NCBI RefSeq assembly: GCF_000559085.1
Contig: NZ_JALN02000001.1
Location: 372,001 to 436,000 of the forward strand
Source of the DNA: Mycolicibacterium aromaticivorans JS19b1 = JCM 16368
Lineage (GTDB): Bacteria; Actinomycetota; Actinomycetes; Mycobacteriales; Mycobacteriaceae
Direction: 5' to 3'
DNA: 64,000 nt
Part shown: piece after piece, positions 1 through 8,480 of the stretch
Layout: every line of letters starts with the position of its first letter
Numbering within the stretch: the first letter of the stretch is position 1
Translations under genes and position numbers: made by a program
Notes under the pieces: model-generated
The model's database searches: none
What the model was told of the DNA's origin: nothing
The model's input: the letters and a program-made list of their open reading frames with translations, nothing else

Positions 1-490
1 CTTCAGCCCCGGCATCCAGGACCGCCAGCAGCACATCGTCCTCGGACAGGTCGTTCTTCTCCAGCGTGACCACACCCTTGCGGGAGAACAGGTAGGCCAC
101 CGAGCCTGGGTCGGCCATGTTGCCGCCGTTGCGGGTCATCGCGACCCGGACCTCGCCGGCGGCCCGGTTGCGGTTGTCGGTCAGGCACTCGATCAGCACG
201 GCGACGCCATTGGGCCCGTAGCCCTCGTAGGTGATGTTCTGCCAGTCGGCGCCGCCGGCTTCCTCACCACCGCCGCGCTTGCGGGCGCGCTCGATGTTGT
301 CGTTGGGAACCGACGACTTCTTGGCCTTCTGGATCGCGTCGTACAGGGTGGGATTGCCAGCCGGGTCGCCGCCGCCGACGCGCGCCGCGACCTCGATGTT
401 CTTGATGAGCTTGGCGAACATCTTGCCGCGCTTGGCGTCGATGACGGCCTTCTTGTGCTTGGTGGTTGCCCACTTGGAATGGCCGCTCAT
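1..490 (-). CDS. yebC: YebC/PmpR family protein, 3' end cut by window edge
   Basis: The first 163 residues of a YebC/PmpR family protein, roughly 250 residues when whole; the gene continues beyond base 1. The start is an ATG at 490-488 and the protein opens [20 protein letters not shown], the highly conserved YebC N terminus, followed by the basic helix [18 protein letters not shown]. Members of this family were named as transcriptional regulators; more recent work links them to ribosome rescue at difficult sequences. In M. tuberculosis the homologue Rv2603c lies directly downstream of pdxT; here about 5.5 kb of accessory genes separates the two. Identification is firm, the molecular role is from family knowledge. 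Confidence 0.95.
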   Translation of the reverse strand, partial: MSGHSKWATTKHKKAVIDAKRGKMFAKLIKNIEVAARVGGGDPAGNPTLYDAIQKAKKSSVPNDNIERARKRGGGEEAGGADWQNITYEGYGPNGVAVLIECLTDNRNRAAGEVRVAMTRNGGNMADPGSVAYLFSRKGVVTLEKNDLSEDDVLLAVLDAGAE

Positions 491-618
491 CGGGTTCTTC
501 TCCGTACTGTCCGTTCTGCCGTAACCCGACGAGTCTACTGAACAGCCACCGGGAGCTTTGCAATCGCGGTGCGCCGAACGCTGTTGGTCGACCAGGCCAC
601 TGAATAGATTCCGAACGC

Positions 619-1965
619 GTGTCCACCATCGCCGAACCCCGCGCCGATGCCACCGAGGCGTCCTCGAACACCATTCGCACCGCACTGCTCTCCAGCCTGA
701 TCGGTACGACGATCGAGTGGTACGACTTCTTCCTGTACGCCACCGCGGCAAGCCTGGTCTTCAACCAGGCCTTCTTTCCCCACCAAAGCTCGCTGGTCGG
801 AACGATGTTGGCGTTCGCCACCTTCGCTGTCGGCTTCATGGTGCGCCCGATCGGCGGCTTCGTGTTCGGCCACATCGGTGATCGCATCGGACGCAAGAAG
901 ACCCTGGCGCTGACCATGTTCTTGATGGGTGGGGCCACTGCGCTGATGGGCCTGCTGCCCACCGCCGAGCAGATCGGACTGCTGGCCCCGATCCTGTTGC
1001 TGATCCTGCGCATCGGCCAGGGCTTCGCACTCGGCGGCGAGTGGGCCGGCGCGGTCCTGCTCGCGGTCGAACACAGCCCCGTCAAGCGCCGAGGCCTGTT
1101 CGGCAGCGTCCCGCAGGTCGGGCTGGCGTTGGGTCTCGCGCTGGGCACCGGGGTGTTCGCGCTGCTGCAGATCGTCCTGCCGGCCGGGGCCTTTCTGAGC
1201 TACGGGTGGCGAATCGCCTTTCTGTTCAGCCTGGTGCTGGTGGGGTTCGGGGTGGTGGTTCGCCTGAAAGCCGCCGAGACCCCGGCCTTCGAGAAGCTCA
1301 AGGAGCGCGACGGGCGCTCCTCGGTTCCGCTGCGAGAGATCTTCCGCCGCCCGGCAGTGCGCTCCACCGTGCTGGGGATGTTGTCCCGGTGGGGCGAGGG
1401 CGCAGCCTTCAACACCTGGGGCGTGTTCGCCATCTCCTATGCGACGGCCACACTGCACCTGGGCAAGGTCCCGGTCCTGATCGTCGTGACGGCGGCGGCC
1501 CTGGTGATGGCCGCTCTGCTGCCGGTCTCGGGCCTGCTGGTCGACCGGTTCGGCGCGAAAGTCGTTTACGGCAGCGGCATCGCGGCCTACGGGGTGGCCG
1601 TGTTCCCGGCGTTCGCACTGTTCAACATCCGCAGCGTCACCGCCTACGCGATCGCGATGGTCGTCGTGTTCGGTGTGATTCACGCCTGGTTCTACGGCGC
1701 GCAGGGCACCCTGTATGCCTCGCTGTTTCCTACCCGGGTCCGCTACACCGGCCTGTCGACGGTGTACCAGCTGTCCGGCGTATACGCCTCGGGCCTGACG
1801 CCGTTGATCCTGACGGCGCTGATCGCGGCCGGTCACGGAAAGCCTTGGCTCGCTTGCGGTTACCTGGTCTTCACGGCGGTGGTCAGTGTCATCGCGACGC
1901 GCCTGCTCAAGCCCGGCGACTTCCACGACGAGCCGGCGCCGAAACCCGCCGTCGCGTTCGCCTAA
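619..1965 (+). CDS. MFS transporter, metabolite:H+ symporter (MHS) type
   Basis: A 448-residue polytopic inner-membrane transporter of the major facilitator superfamily. The loop between the second and third membrane segments carries [11 protein letters not shown] (residues 84-94), the MFS signature. The N terminus ([19 protein letters not shown]) and overall order match the MHS subfamily (ShiA, KgtP and ProP relatives), which import organic acids, shikimate or betaines with protons. The start is a GTG with no Shine-Dalgarno sequence; TAGATT at 605-610 could be a -10 box of an almost leaderless transcript. The stop overlaps the stop of the convergent TetR gene by four bases. The substrate is unknown; position next to a hydrolase and dehydrogenase suggests an organic acid or ester. 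Confidence 0.85.
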   Translation: MSTIAEPRADATEASSNTIRTALLSSLIGTTIEWYDFFLYATAASLVFNQAFFPHQSSLVGTMLAFATFAVGFMVRPIGGFVFGHIGDRIGRKKTLALTMFLMGGATALMGLLPTAEQIGLLAPILLLILRIGQGFALGGEWAGAVLLAVEHSPVKRRGLFGSVPQVGLALGLALGTGVFALLQIVLPAGAFLSYGWRIAFLFSLVLVGFGVVVRLKAAETPAFEKLKERDGRSSVPLREIFRRPAVRSTVLGMLSRWGEGAAFNTWGVFAISYATATLHLGKVPVLIVVTAAALVMAALLPVSGLLVDRFGAKVVYGSGIAAYGVAVFPAFALFNIRSVTAYAIAMVVVFGVIHAWFYGAQGTLYASLFPTRVRYTGLSTVYQLSGVYASGLTPLILTALIAAGHGKPWLACGYLVFTAVVSVIATRLLKPGDFHDEPAPKPAVAFA

Positions 1966-2561
1966 CCCAGGTCGCCGTCGACGTAGCGCTGCAGATTCGG
2001 TGCAACGGCGGCGACGATCTCGTCGTCGCTCATCGAGGCCAGCGGTTCGATCTGCCACACGTAGCGCATCATCGCCAAGCCCATGATCTGCGACGAGATC
2101 AAACCGCTGCGTTTGCGCCGGTCCGCCGCGTCGGCACCGAGTTGAGACACCCCCATCAGCTGACCTTCGACCACCCTGCGCAGCTTCTCGCGCGTGCTCG
2201 GCTCGTGCGCGGCGGTCTGCAGCACCGCCCGCAACACCGGGCCGATCTCGTCGTCGGCCCACGCGCCCAGCATCAGCCGCAGCAGCGCGGTCCCGAGCTG
2301 TGGCACCGGCGTTGTCCAGGTCCGCGCCACGCTCTCCAGCCAGCGCTGCGGCGGATTCGTGGCCGCATCCAGCAGACCTTCCTTGGACCCGAAGTAGTGG
2401 TACACCAGCGCCGGGTCGACGTCGGCCGCCCGGGCGACCGCCCGGATCGTCGTGCCCGCCGATCCGTGCTGCGCGAACTCGGCGCGCGCGGCGTCGACAA
2501 TCCGGCCGGCCAGCACCCCCTTCTCGTCGCGGGGTCCCGGTGCCGTCGCTTTCTTCGCCAT
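1962..2561 (-). CDS. TetR family transcriptional regulator
   Basis: A 199-residue TetR repressor. The N-terminal HTH spans about residues 20-62 (TIRAVARAADVDPALVYHYF is the recognition part); the rest is a helical ligand-binding domain. ATG 2561 is preferred because GAGG precedes it by eight bases, although the frame stays open to 2606, inside the operator. The gene is divergent from the hydrolase at 2650, and the gap holds a perfect 15-base inverted repeat (2591-2628) that is the obvious binding site, so autoregulation and control of the hydrolase operon are inferred. The ligand is unknown. Confidence 0.88.
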   Translation of the reverse strand: MAKKATAPGPRDEKGVLAGRIVDAARAEFAQHGSAGTTIRAVARAADVDPALVYHYFGSKEGLLDAATNPPQRWLESVARTWTTPVPQLGTALLRLMLGAWADDEIGPVLRAVLQTAAHEPSTREKLRRVVEGQLMGVSQLGADAADRRKRSGLISSQIMGLAMMRYVWQIEPLASMSDDEIVAAVAPNLQRYVDGDLG

Positions 2562-2590
2562 CCGCATCACCTCGAATGTTTCATATTGCG

Positions 2591-2628
2591 TTGAGACTAG
2601 TTTCATCGTAGCGTGAAACTAGTCTCAA
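2591..2628. promoter_or_regulatory. Tandem palindromic operator between TetR and hydrolase genes
   Basis: TTGAGACTAGTTTCA at 2591-2605 and its exact reverse complement at 2614-2628, with eight bases between. Each arm is itself a near-palindrome of the form TGARACTAGTYTCA, so the site reads as two operators with centres 22 bases apart, about two helical turns. That suits two TetR dimers on one DNA face. It lies 21 bases ahead of the likely hydrolase ATG and 29 bases ahead of the TetR ATG, so binding would block both genes. Confidence 0.8.
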
Positions 2629-2649
2629 CAGGACGTGAAAAGGATTCGG

Positions 2650-4404
2650 ATGACTTCCACCAGTGTTTCCGGCTTCGAACCGGGCCAGCGCACGCTCAAC
2701 GGGCCGCAGACCACCGGCCGGGACTACCGCAACCTGAGCAGGCCGGACCACCGCATCACCACCGACACCAACATCGCGGTCCCGATGCGCGACGGTGTCA
2801 CCCTGCTCGCCGACGTGCACCGCCCCGACGGCCCATCCGCTCAGGGGGCGCGCTTCCCCGCGCTGATCGCCGTGTCGCCCTATCCGCGCCAGATCCAGGA
2901 CCTGGGTGCCCCAGCCGGTTTCATCGAAGCCGGCGCCACCGACTTCTGGGTGCCGCGCGGCTACACCCACGTCATCGCCAACCTGCGCGGCACCGGCGGA
3001 TCCGGCGGAACCTTCGGATTCTTCGACGGCCAGGAGCGCCGCGACCTGTACGACCTCGTGGAATGGGTGGCGGCACAACCCTGGTGCGACGGGAACGTCG
3101 GGATGATCGGTATCAGCTATTTCGCGATGACCCAGCTGGAGGCCGCGGTCGAGCGCCCGCCGCACCTCAAGGCGATCTTCCCGGTGGCCGTCACCGCGGA
3201 CCTCTACGAAGGCGCGGTGCATCACGGGCTGCTGAGCGCCTCGTTCATCACGCCGTTCCTGTCGATGCTCGGACTCACCGCGGCCCGCAGCGACACGTTC
3301 TGGCGCAGCCGACCGATGGGAGCGGCACGCTGGGTGCTCAACACCCCGCGGCTGCACCACAAGTTCGCGACGATGAACGGCGAGGCGGCCGTGACGATGA
3401 TGCGCGGGCTGCTCAAACTGCCGCACGACCCGCACCCGTGGGACGAGCTGTGGCTCGACGCTGCGGTCAAGCATCCCACCCGCGACGCCTGGTGGGACGA
3501 ACGCAACCTGTTGCCAATGCTCGAAAAGGTAGATATCCCAGTTTATTTGGGCTGCGACTGGCAGAACGTCCCGCTACACCTGCCGTCGACGTTCACCAGT
3601 TACGCCGGGCTGACCAACAGCCCGTGCGTGCGCATCGGGATGCTCGGCGAGTACGGACTGACCTGGCCGTGGGAAAGCCTGCACATCGAAGCGCTGGCCT
3701 GGTACGACCATTGGCTCAAGGGCCGCGACACCGGCATCCTCGACGGTCCGGCCGTTCGCTATGTCCTGCCGGGCGCCGACGAGTGGCGCATGTGCGAATC
3801 CTGGCCGCCGGCAAGCACCGTCCGCGAACTGGCACTGCGCGCCGACGGCATTCTCGACGATGACGAAGGCAGCCCCGGCGCGTGTGAGTTCATGGCGCTC
3901 GGCGGGGGACTCGGCCGGGCCAAGCCCAGTCCGATCGATCCCCCGTCGGCGCTGACCTGGATCAGCCGGCCACTGACCGCGCCCGTCGAGGTCGTCGGCG
4001 ACATCGAATTGCGGTTGACCGCCAGCGCCACCGCCGCCGACACCGCGTGGATCGTCACGCTCTCCGACGTCTCCCCCGACGGCGAGACGGAACCGGTGAC
4101 CGCAGGCTGGCTGCGGGCGAGCCTGCGCGAGGTGGACGAGACCGGCAGCCGGCCAGGCGCACCGATGCTGCCGTGCCGCCGTCCGCAGGCAGTACCCGTC
4201 GGCGACGACGTCGACTACCGGATCCCGCTGGTGCCCAACGCCCGCCGCTTCGACACGGGTCATCGCATCCAGATCACGATCACCAGTGACGACCAGGATC
4301 CGGACACCCCGGCGATCATGAACTTCCGGCATGCCAGCGTCGGCACCAGCAGCCTCAACATCGTGCGGTCGTCATCGCGGTTGGTGCTGCCCATCCTCAC
4401 CTGA
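2650..4404 (+). CDS. CocE/NonD-type (S15 family) alpha/beta hydrolase
   Basis: A 584-residue cytoplasmic hydrolase of the X-Pro dipeptidyl-peptidase/CocE superfamily, whose members cleave esters or amides. The N-terminal alpha/beta domain holds PMRDGVTLLADVHRP (about 45-59), the oxyanion region NLRGTGGSGG (111-120) and the nucleophile elbow GISYF with Ser156. The C-terminal beta-sandwich typical of S15 proteins begins near LTWISRPLTAPVEVVG. The Asp and His of the triad are not obvious: where CocE relatives read GWYD and GPWxH, this protein has GCDWQ and LGEYG. ATG 2650 is chosen because AAAGGA lies six bases upstream; an in-frame GTG at 2635 sits against the operator. It heads an operon with the next two genes. 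Confidence 0.82.
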   Translation: MTSTSVSGFEPGQRTLNGPQTTGRDYRNLSRPDHRITTDTNIAVPMRDGVTLLADVHRPDGPSAQGARFPALIAVSPYPRQIQDLGAPAGFIEAGATDFWVPRGYTHVIANLRGTGGSGGTFGFFDGQERRDLYDLVEWVAAQPWCDGNVGMIGISYFAMTQLEAAVERPPHLKAIFPVAVTADLYEGAVHHGLLSASFITPFLSMLGLTAARSDTFWRSRPMGAARWVLNTPRLHHKFATMNGEAAVTMMRGLLKLPHDPHPWDELWLDAAVKHPTRDAWWDERNLLPMLEKVDIPVYLGCDWQNVPLHLPSTFTSYAGLTNSPCVRIGMLGEYGLTWPWESLHIEALAWYDHWLKGRDTGILDGPAVRYVLPGADEWRMCESWPPASTVRELALRADGILDDDEGSPGACEFMALGGGLGRAKPSPIDPPSALTWISRPLTAPVEVVGDIELRLTASATAADTAWIVTLSDVSPDGETEPVTAGWLRASLREVDETGSRPGAPMLPCRRPQAVPVGDDVDYRIPLVPNARRFDTGHRIQITITSDDQDPDTPAIMNFRHASVGTSSLNIVRSSSRLVLPILT

Positions 4405-4416
4405 CCCGGTGCGATC

Positions 4417-4806
4417 ATGGACGCCATGGACCAGGCAACATACGACAAGGGACGACAGATCCGCGCCGCGGTGCTCGGCGAGGAGTACGTCGCCAACGCC
4501 GAGCGGCAGGCCGACGACTTCAGCAAACCGCTGCAGGATCTGCTCACCGAGTACTGCTGGGGTGCGGTGTGGGGCCGCGAGGAACTCCCGCTCAAGACCC
4601 GCAGCATGCTCAACCTGGCGATGATCTCGGTGCTGAACCGCCCCCACGAGCTGAAAACCCATGTGCGCGGGGCACTCACCAACGGGGTCACCCGCGAGGA
4701 GATTCGCGAGATCCTGCTTCAGGTGGCGATCTATGCGGGCGCGCCCGCAGCCGTCGACGGCTTCCGGGTCGCCCGAGAGGCCTTCGCCGAACTCGACGCT
4801 CAGTGA
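4417..4806 (+). CDS. Carboxymuconolactone decarboxylase (CMD) family protein
   Basis: A 129-residue all-helical protein of the CMD family. The central block LPLKTRSMLNLAMISVLNRP followed by ELKTHVRGALTNGVTREEI and ILLQVAIYAGAPAAVDGF matches the PcaC-like branch. It lacks the CxxC pair of AhpD peroxidase relatives. PcaC decarboxylates gamma-carboxymuconolactone in protocatechuate breakdown, but many CMD proteins have other or unknown roles, and no other protocatechuate genes are present. It follows the hydrolase by 12 bases and its TGA overlaps the GTG of the next gene. ATG 4426 is an alternative start. Confidence 0.85.
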   Translation: MDAMDQATYDKGRQIRAAVLGEEYVANAERQADDFSKPLQDLLTEYCWGAVWGREELPLKTRSMLNLAMISVLNRPHELKTHVRGALTNGVTREEIREILLQVAIYAGAPAAVDGFRVAREAFAELDAQ

Positions 4807-5711
4807 GCCATCTCATGGACCTCGGCTTCATCGGCTTGGGCAACATGGGCCTGCCGATCGCGACCCGCCTGATCGAGGCCGGCCACCCGCTGGTGGTCTT
4901 CGACACCCGCCCGGACATCGTCGCCCAGGCGGTCGATCTGGGCGCCCAGGCCGCCTCCTCCCCCCGTGACGTCGCCGACCGCGCCGAGACCGTACTGGCG
5001 AGCCTGCCGTCGGTGCTTGCCTCCCGTGAGGTCGCGCTCGGCACGGACGGCGTGATCGAAGGACGCCGCGTCGAACGGTTCATCGACCTGTCGACCGTGG
5101 GCAGCACCGCCGCTCAACAGATCCAGACGCAGCTGGCCCAACGCGGTATCGCGATGCTCGACAGTCCGGTCAGTGGCGGTGTCGGCGGCGCCGCCAAAGG
5201 GACACTGACGCTGATGGTTTCGGGCCCGCGCGACCAGTTTGAGATCGTCGAGCCGATACTGGCCCGGCTCGGCACGCCGTTTTTCGTCGACACCAAACCC
5301 GGTGCGGGCCAGACGATGAAGCTGGTGAACAACCTGCTGGCCGCCACCGCGCTGGCCGCAACCTCGGAGGTGGTGGTGATGGGCGTCAAGGCCGGGCTGG
5401 ACCCGTCGGTGATGATCGAGGTGATCAACGCCGGATCGGGAGCCACCAACGCCAGCCGTGACAAATTCCCGAAGTCGATTCTGCCGCGCAGCTTCGACTA
5501 CGGGTTCGCCACCGGACTGATGGTCAAGGACGTCCGGCTCTATCTGGAGGAGGCCGAGGCGTTGGGCCTACCTACCGAGGTGGCCGCGGCCGTCGGCCGA
5601 TTGTGGGAACTTGTCCTGCGCGAAGAGGGGCCTGAGTCCGACTTCACCACAGCGATCAAGCCCATCGAGGCGGCTGCGGGCGTGATTGTGGACGGACGAC
5701 CCAGCGGCTAG
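4803..5711 (+). CDS. NAD(P)-dependent beta-hydroxyacid dehydrogenase (HIBADH-like)
   Basis: A roughly 300-residue dehydrogenase of the 3-hydroxyisobutyrate / tartronate semialdehyde reductase family. From ATG 4815 the Rossmann motif GFIGLGNMG is at residues 4-12, the substrate loop DSPVSGGVGGAAKGTL at 116-131 and the catalytic lysine in GAGQTMKLVNN at about 169; family members oxidise beta-hydroxyacids with NAD or NADP. The start may be GTG 4803, which overlaps the upstream stop (GTGA) and suggests translational coupling, or ATG 4815. Downstream of an S15 hydrolase and a CMD protein, it likely oxidises a hydroxyacid released by the hydrolase; that is inference. Confidence 0.88.
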   Translation: MSHLMDLGFIGLGNMGLPIATRLIEAGHPLVVFDTRPDIVAQAVDLGAQAASSPRDVADRAETVLASLPSVLASREVALGTDGVIEGRRVERFIDLSTVGSTAAQQIQTQLAQRGIAMLDSPVSGGVGGAAKGTLTLMVSGPRDQFEIVEPILARLGTPFFVDTKPGAGQTMKLVNNLLAATALAATSEVVVMGVKAGLDPSVMIEVINAGSGATNASRDKFPKSILPRSFDYGFATGLMVKDVRLYLEEAEALGLPTEVAAAVGRLWELVLREEGPESDFTTAIKPIEAAAGVIVDGRPSG

Positions 5712-5855
5712 CTACAGCGCACACCACCAGCTGATCGGCCGCTCCGCGCCCGGGTTGCTCTGCCAAGCCGGGCGCCACAAACCCGCCGTCGATTTCGCGC
5801 CATGCTGTTCGACCATGCGATGAATCCGCCGAATCACCCAGGTGCGTGACATCAT
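5712..5855 (-). CDS. Small protein of unknown function (47 aa)
   Basis: A short reading frame, ATG 5855 (or the adjacent ATG 5852) to TAG 5712, encoding 47 residues that open MMSRTWVIRRIHRMVEQHGA and end ERPISWWCAL. The support is a near-ideal Shine-Dalgarno stretch, AGGAGGTGG, just ahead of the double ATG. The protein is basic and tryptophan-rich, with a single cysteine three residues from the C terminus and no hydrophobic segment. It lies 128 bases downstream of pdxT on the same strand and converges with the dehydrogenase gene; the two stops do not overlap. I do not recognise the family. It could be a conserved small protein or a peptide precursor. Confidence 0.6.
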   Translation of the reverse strand: MMSRTWVIRRIHRMVEQHGAKSTAGLWRPAWQSNPGAERPISWWCAL

Positions 5856-5983
5856 CACCACCTCCTACCGCCGCGCGCCGAGACACTGAGTATGGGCATC
5901 TCGCCCGGCACAGCGGGACTTCCCAGGTTGACGTCGTCTCAACGTCGCGCGACAAATTGGCTGTAGACAGAGTGGTCATGCCG

Positions 5984-6577
5984 TCAAGCGCGGTGGGCGA
6001 CCACGTCCACAAACAGCTTGTGCACCCGCCTGTCACCGGTCATTTCAGGGTGGAAAGCGGTGGCGAGCACCCGGCGCTGCCGGACCGCCACTATGTGGTC
6101 GCCGGCACGCGCCAGGACCTGGACGTCGGGCCCCACCCGTTCCACCCACGGCGCCCGGATGAACACCGCGTGGGCGGGGCCGTCGAGACCGTGGAAGTCG
6201 ATGTCACCCTCGAAAGAATCGACCTGGCGGCCAAAAGCGTTGCGCCGCACCGTCATATCGATGCCGCCGAGAGGAACCGCCTCGCGGCCCTCGGCGCCGG
6301 CGTCGAGGATCTCGGTGGCCAGCAGGATCATCCCCGCACACGAACCGTACGCCGGCATCCCGTCGGCCAGCCGCGTGCGCAGCGGCTCCAGCAGTTCGAA
6401 TTCGCGCAGCAGGTGACTCATCGTGGTCGACTCGCCGCCCGGGATGACCAGGGCGTCGACGGCGTCGAGCTCGCTGGCGCGGCGCACGGTGGAGGCTTCG
6501 GCGCCGGCCTCGCGCAGGGCAGCCAGGTGTTCGCGGGTGTCGCCTTGCAGGGCCAGCACGCCGACGCGCAGACTCAT
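5984..6577 (-). CDS. pdxT: Pyridoxal 5'-phosphate synthase glutaminase subunit
   Basis: A 197-residue class I glutamine amidotransferase that hydrolyses glutamine and passes ammonia to PdxS for direct synthesis of pyridoxal phosphate in the cytoplasm. The PdxT motif GGESTTM is at 47-53, the nucleophile is Cys80 in GSCAGMI, and His176/Glu178 in FHPEMT complete the triad. Length matches the family. ATG 6577 overlaps the TGA of tesB (ATGA), and pdxS lies just upstream, so the three genes should form one operon. Confidence 0.96.
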   Translation of the reverse strand: MSLRVGVLALQGDTREHLAALREAGAEASTVRRASELDAVDALVIPGGESTTMSHLLREFELLEPLRTRLADGMPAYGSCAGMILLATEILDAGAEGREAVPLGGIDMTVRRNAFGRQVDSFEGDIDFHGLDGPAHAVFIRAPWVERVGPDVQVLARAGDHIVAVRQRRVLATAFHPEMTGDRRVHKLFVDVVAHRA

Positions 6578-7416
6578 GGCCCGGCGTACCCGCGCTTGTA
6601 GCGGGTCAGGCCCTCCTGCATGACCGCAGCCACCATCTCGCCGTACTGATTGAAGATCTTGCCCTGGGTCAGCGACCGGCCGCCGCACGACGACGGCGAC
6701 GACTGGTCGTAGAGCAGCCACTCGTCGGCCCGGAACGGCCGCATGAACCACATCGCGTGGTCCAGCGACGCGACCATCAGGTGCTTGCGTTCCTCGACGT
6801 GGTTGACCTGCGCCGAGCCGAGCAGCGTGAGGTCACTCATGTAAGCCAGCGCGCAGATGTGCAAGACCGAATCGTCGGGCAGCGGATCCTTGTGCTTGAA
6901 CCACACCTGCTGCTGAGATGCCTTGCCTGGCAGCCGAGTGACCTGATCGCGCGGGACCATGCGGACGTCCCACTCCTCGAACTGCGCGAATCCCGCCTCG
7001 TCGAACACACCGCCCTTGGAGATGAAGCCGGGCAGGTCGTCAGGCGGCGGCGCGGCGGGCATCTCGTCCTGATGCTCGATGCCGCTCTGATCGGTCTGGA
7101 ACGACGCCGACATCGAGAAGATGGTCTCGCCGTGCTGCACGGCGTTGACCCGCCGGGTGACGAACGAGCCGCCGTCGCGCAGCGCCTCGACCAGATACAC
7201 CGCGGGTGCGGTGGCGTCGCCCGGCCGCAGGAAGTACCCGTGCAGCGAGTGCACCTGGAACTTGGGGTCGACGGTGCGCACCGCCGACACCAGCGACTGA
7301 CCGGCCACGTGACCGCCGAATGTGCGCTGGAGGAAACCGGATTCGGGACTGAACACCCGGCCGCGATAGATGTTGACCTCGAGCTGCTCCAGATCGAGGA
7401 TCTCTTCGATTGCCAC
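6574..7416 (-). CDS. tesB: Acyl-CoA thioesterase II
   Basis: A 280-residue double-hotdog thioesterase that hydrolyses acyl-CoA to free fatty acid and CoA. Recognisable blocks are [19 protein letters not shown] in the first hotdog, FHSL-type [10 protein letters not shown], and the second-hotdog stretch [20 protein letters not shown] with [11 protein letters not shown]. The same gene order (pdxS, tesB2, pdxT) occurs in M. tuberculosis as Rv2606c-Rv2604c. It starts five bases after pdxS and overlaps pdxT by four bases. The reason for pairing a thioesterase with vitamin B6 synthesis is not evident. Confidence 0.95.
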   Translation of the reverse strand: MAIEEILDLEQLEVNIYRGRVFSPESGFLQRTFGGHVAGQSLVSAVRTVDPKFQVHSLHGYFLRPGDATAPAVYLVEALRDGGSFVTRRVNAVQHGETIFSMSASFQTDQSGIEHQDEMPAAPPPDDLPGFISKGGVFDEAGFAQFEEWDVRMVPRDQVTRLPGKASQQQVWFKHKDPLPDDSVLHICALAYMSDLTLLGSAQVNHVEERKHLMVASLDHAMWFMRPFRADEWLLYDQSSPSSCGGRSLTQGKIFNQYGEMVAAVMQEGLTRYKRGYAGP

Positions 7417-7421
7417 GTGGT

Positions 7422-8348
7422 TTACCAGCCGCGTTCGGCGAGCCGGTGCGGCTGTGCGATGTCCTCCACGTTGATGCCGACCATCGCCTCACCCAGCCCG
7501 CGCGACACCTTGGCCAACACGTCGGGATCGTCGTAGAAGGTGGTGGCCTTGACGATGGCCGCCGCCCGCGCGGCGGGGTCGCCGGACTTGAAGATGCCCG
7601 AGCCCACGAACACGCCCTCGGCGCCGAGCTGCATCATCATCGCCGCGTCCGCGGGGGTGGCGATGCCGCCTGCGGTGAACAGGGTGACCGGCAACTTGCC
7701 CGCTCGCGCCACCTCGGCCACCAGCTCGTAGGGCGCCTGCAATTCCTTTGCCGCGACGAACAGTTCGTCCTCCGACAGCGAAGTCAGCCGACGGATCTCG
7801 CCGCCGATCTTGCGCATGTGCGTCGTGGCGTTGGAGACGTCACCGGTGCCGGCCTCACCCTTGGAGCGAATCATCGCCGCACCCTCGGTGAGCCGGCGCA
7901 GCGCCTCGCCCAGATTGGTGGCACCGCACACGAACGGCACGGTGAACTTCCACTTGTCGATGTGGTTCGTATAGTCGGCCGGGGTCAGCACCTCGGACTC
8001 GTCGACGTAGTCCACGCCGAGGCTCTGCAGGATCTGCGCCTCCACGAAGTGTCCGATGCGCGCCTTGGCCATCACCGGAATCGTGACCGCGGAGATGATG
8101 CCCTCGATCATGTCGGGGTCGCTCATCCGCGACACCCCGCCCTGAGCGCGGATGTCGGCGGGCACGCGCTCCAGCGCCATGACCGCCACGGCGCCTGCGC
8201 CCTCGGCGATGCGGGCCTGCTCGGGTGTGACGACGTCCATGATGACGCCGCCCTTGAGCATCTCCGCCATGCCGCGCTTGACCCGAGCGGTACCCGTCTG
8301 CGCGCTGGCCGAGCCGTTGGATCCAGCCGCGTTGGCTCCGGTTTCCAC
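7422..8348 (-). CDS. pdxS: Pyridoxal 5'-phosphate synthase lyase subunit
   Basis: A 308-residue TIM-barrel enzyme that builds pyridoxal phosphate from ribose 5-phosphate, glyceraldehyde 3-phosphate and ammonia supplied by PdxT. Lys95 (in [10 protein letters not shown]) and Lys163 (in RSKGEAGTG) correspond to the two lysines that hold covalent intermediates. The first 20 residues are a Gly/Ala/Ser-rich extension, variable among mycobacteria. GTG 8348 is preferred because AAGGGA precedes it; the frame stays open to a TTG at 8396. M. tuberculosis has pdxH and PPE42 next on this side; neither is present here. Confidence 0.96.
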   Translation of the reverse strand: METGANAAGSNGSASAQTGTARVKRGMAEMLKGGVIMDVVTPEQARIAEGAGAVAVMALERVPADIRAQGGVSRMSDPDMIEGIISAVTIPVMAKARIGHFVEAQILQSLGVDYVDESEVLTPADYTNHIDKWKFTVPFVCGATNLGEALRRLTEGAAMIRSKGEAGTGDVSNATTHMRKIGGEIRRLTSLSEDELFVAAKELQAPYELVAEVARAGKLPVTLFTAGGIATPADAAMMMQLGAEGVFVGSGIFKSGDPAARAAAIVKATTFYDDPDVLAKVSRGLGEAMVGINVEDIAQPHRLAERGW

Positions 8349-8480
8349 TGTCAGTCCCTTCGTTTGATACGGATCCAGTCTAAAGGGCGATTCCAAACTG
8401 GATTTTTCACCGCCGGGTTGGGGGTCCCCCCAGCCCGAAGGGCGAGGGGGCGAGCGAAGCGACCCGGGGATCGATCCTGT

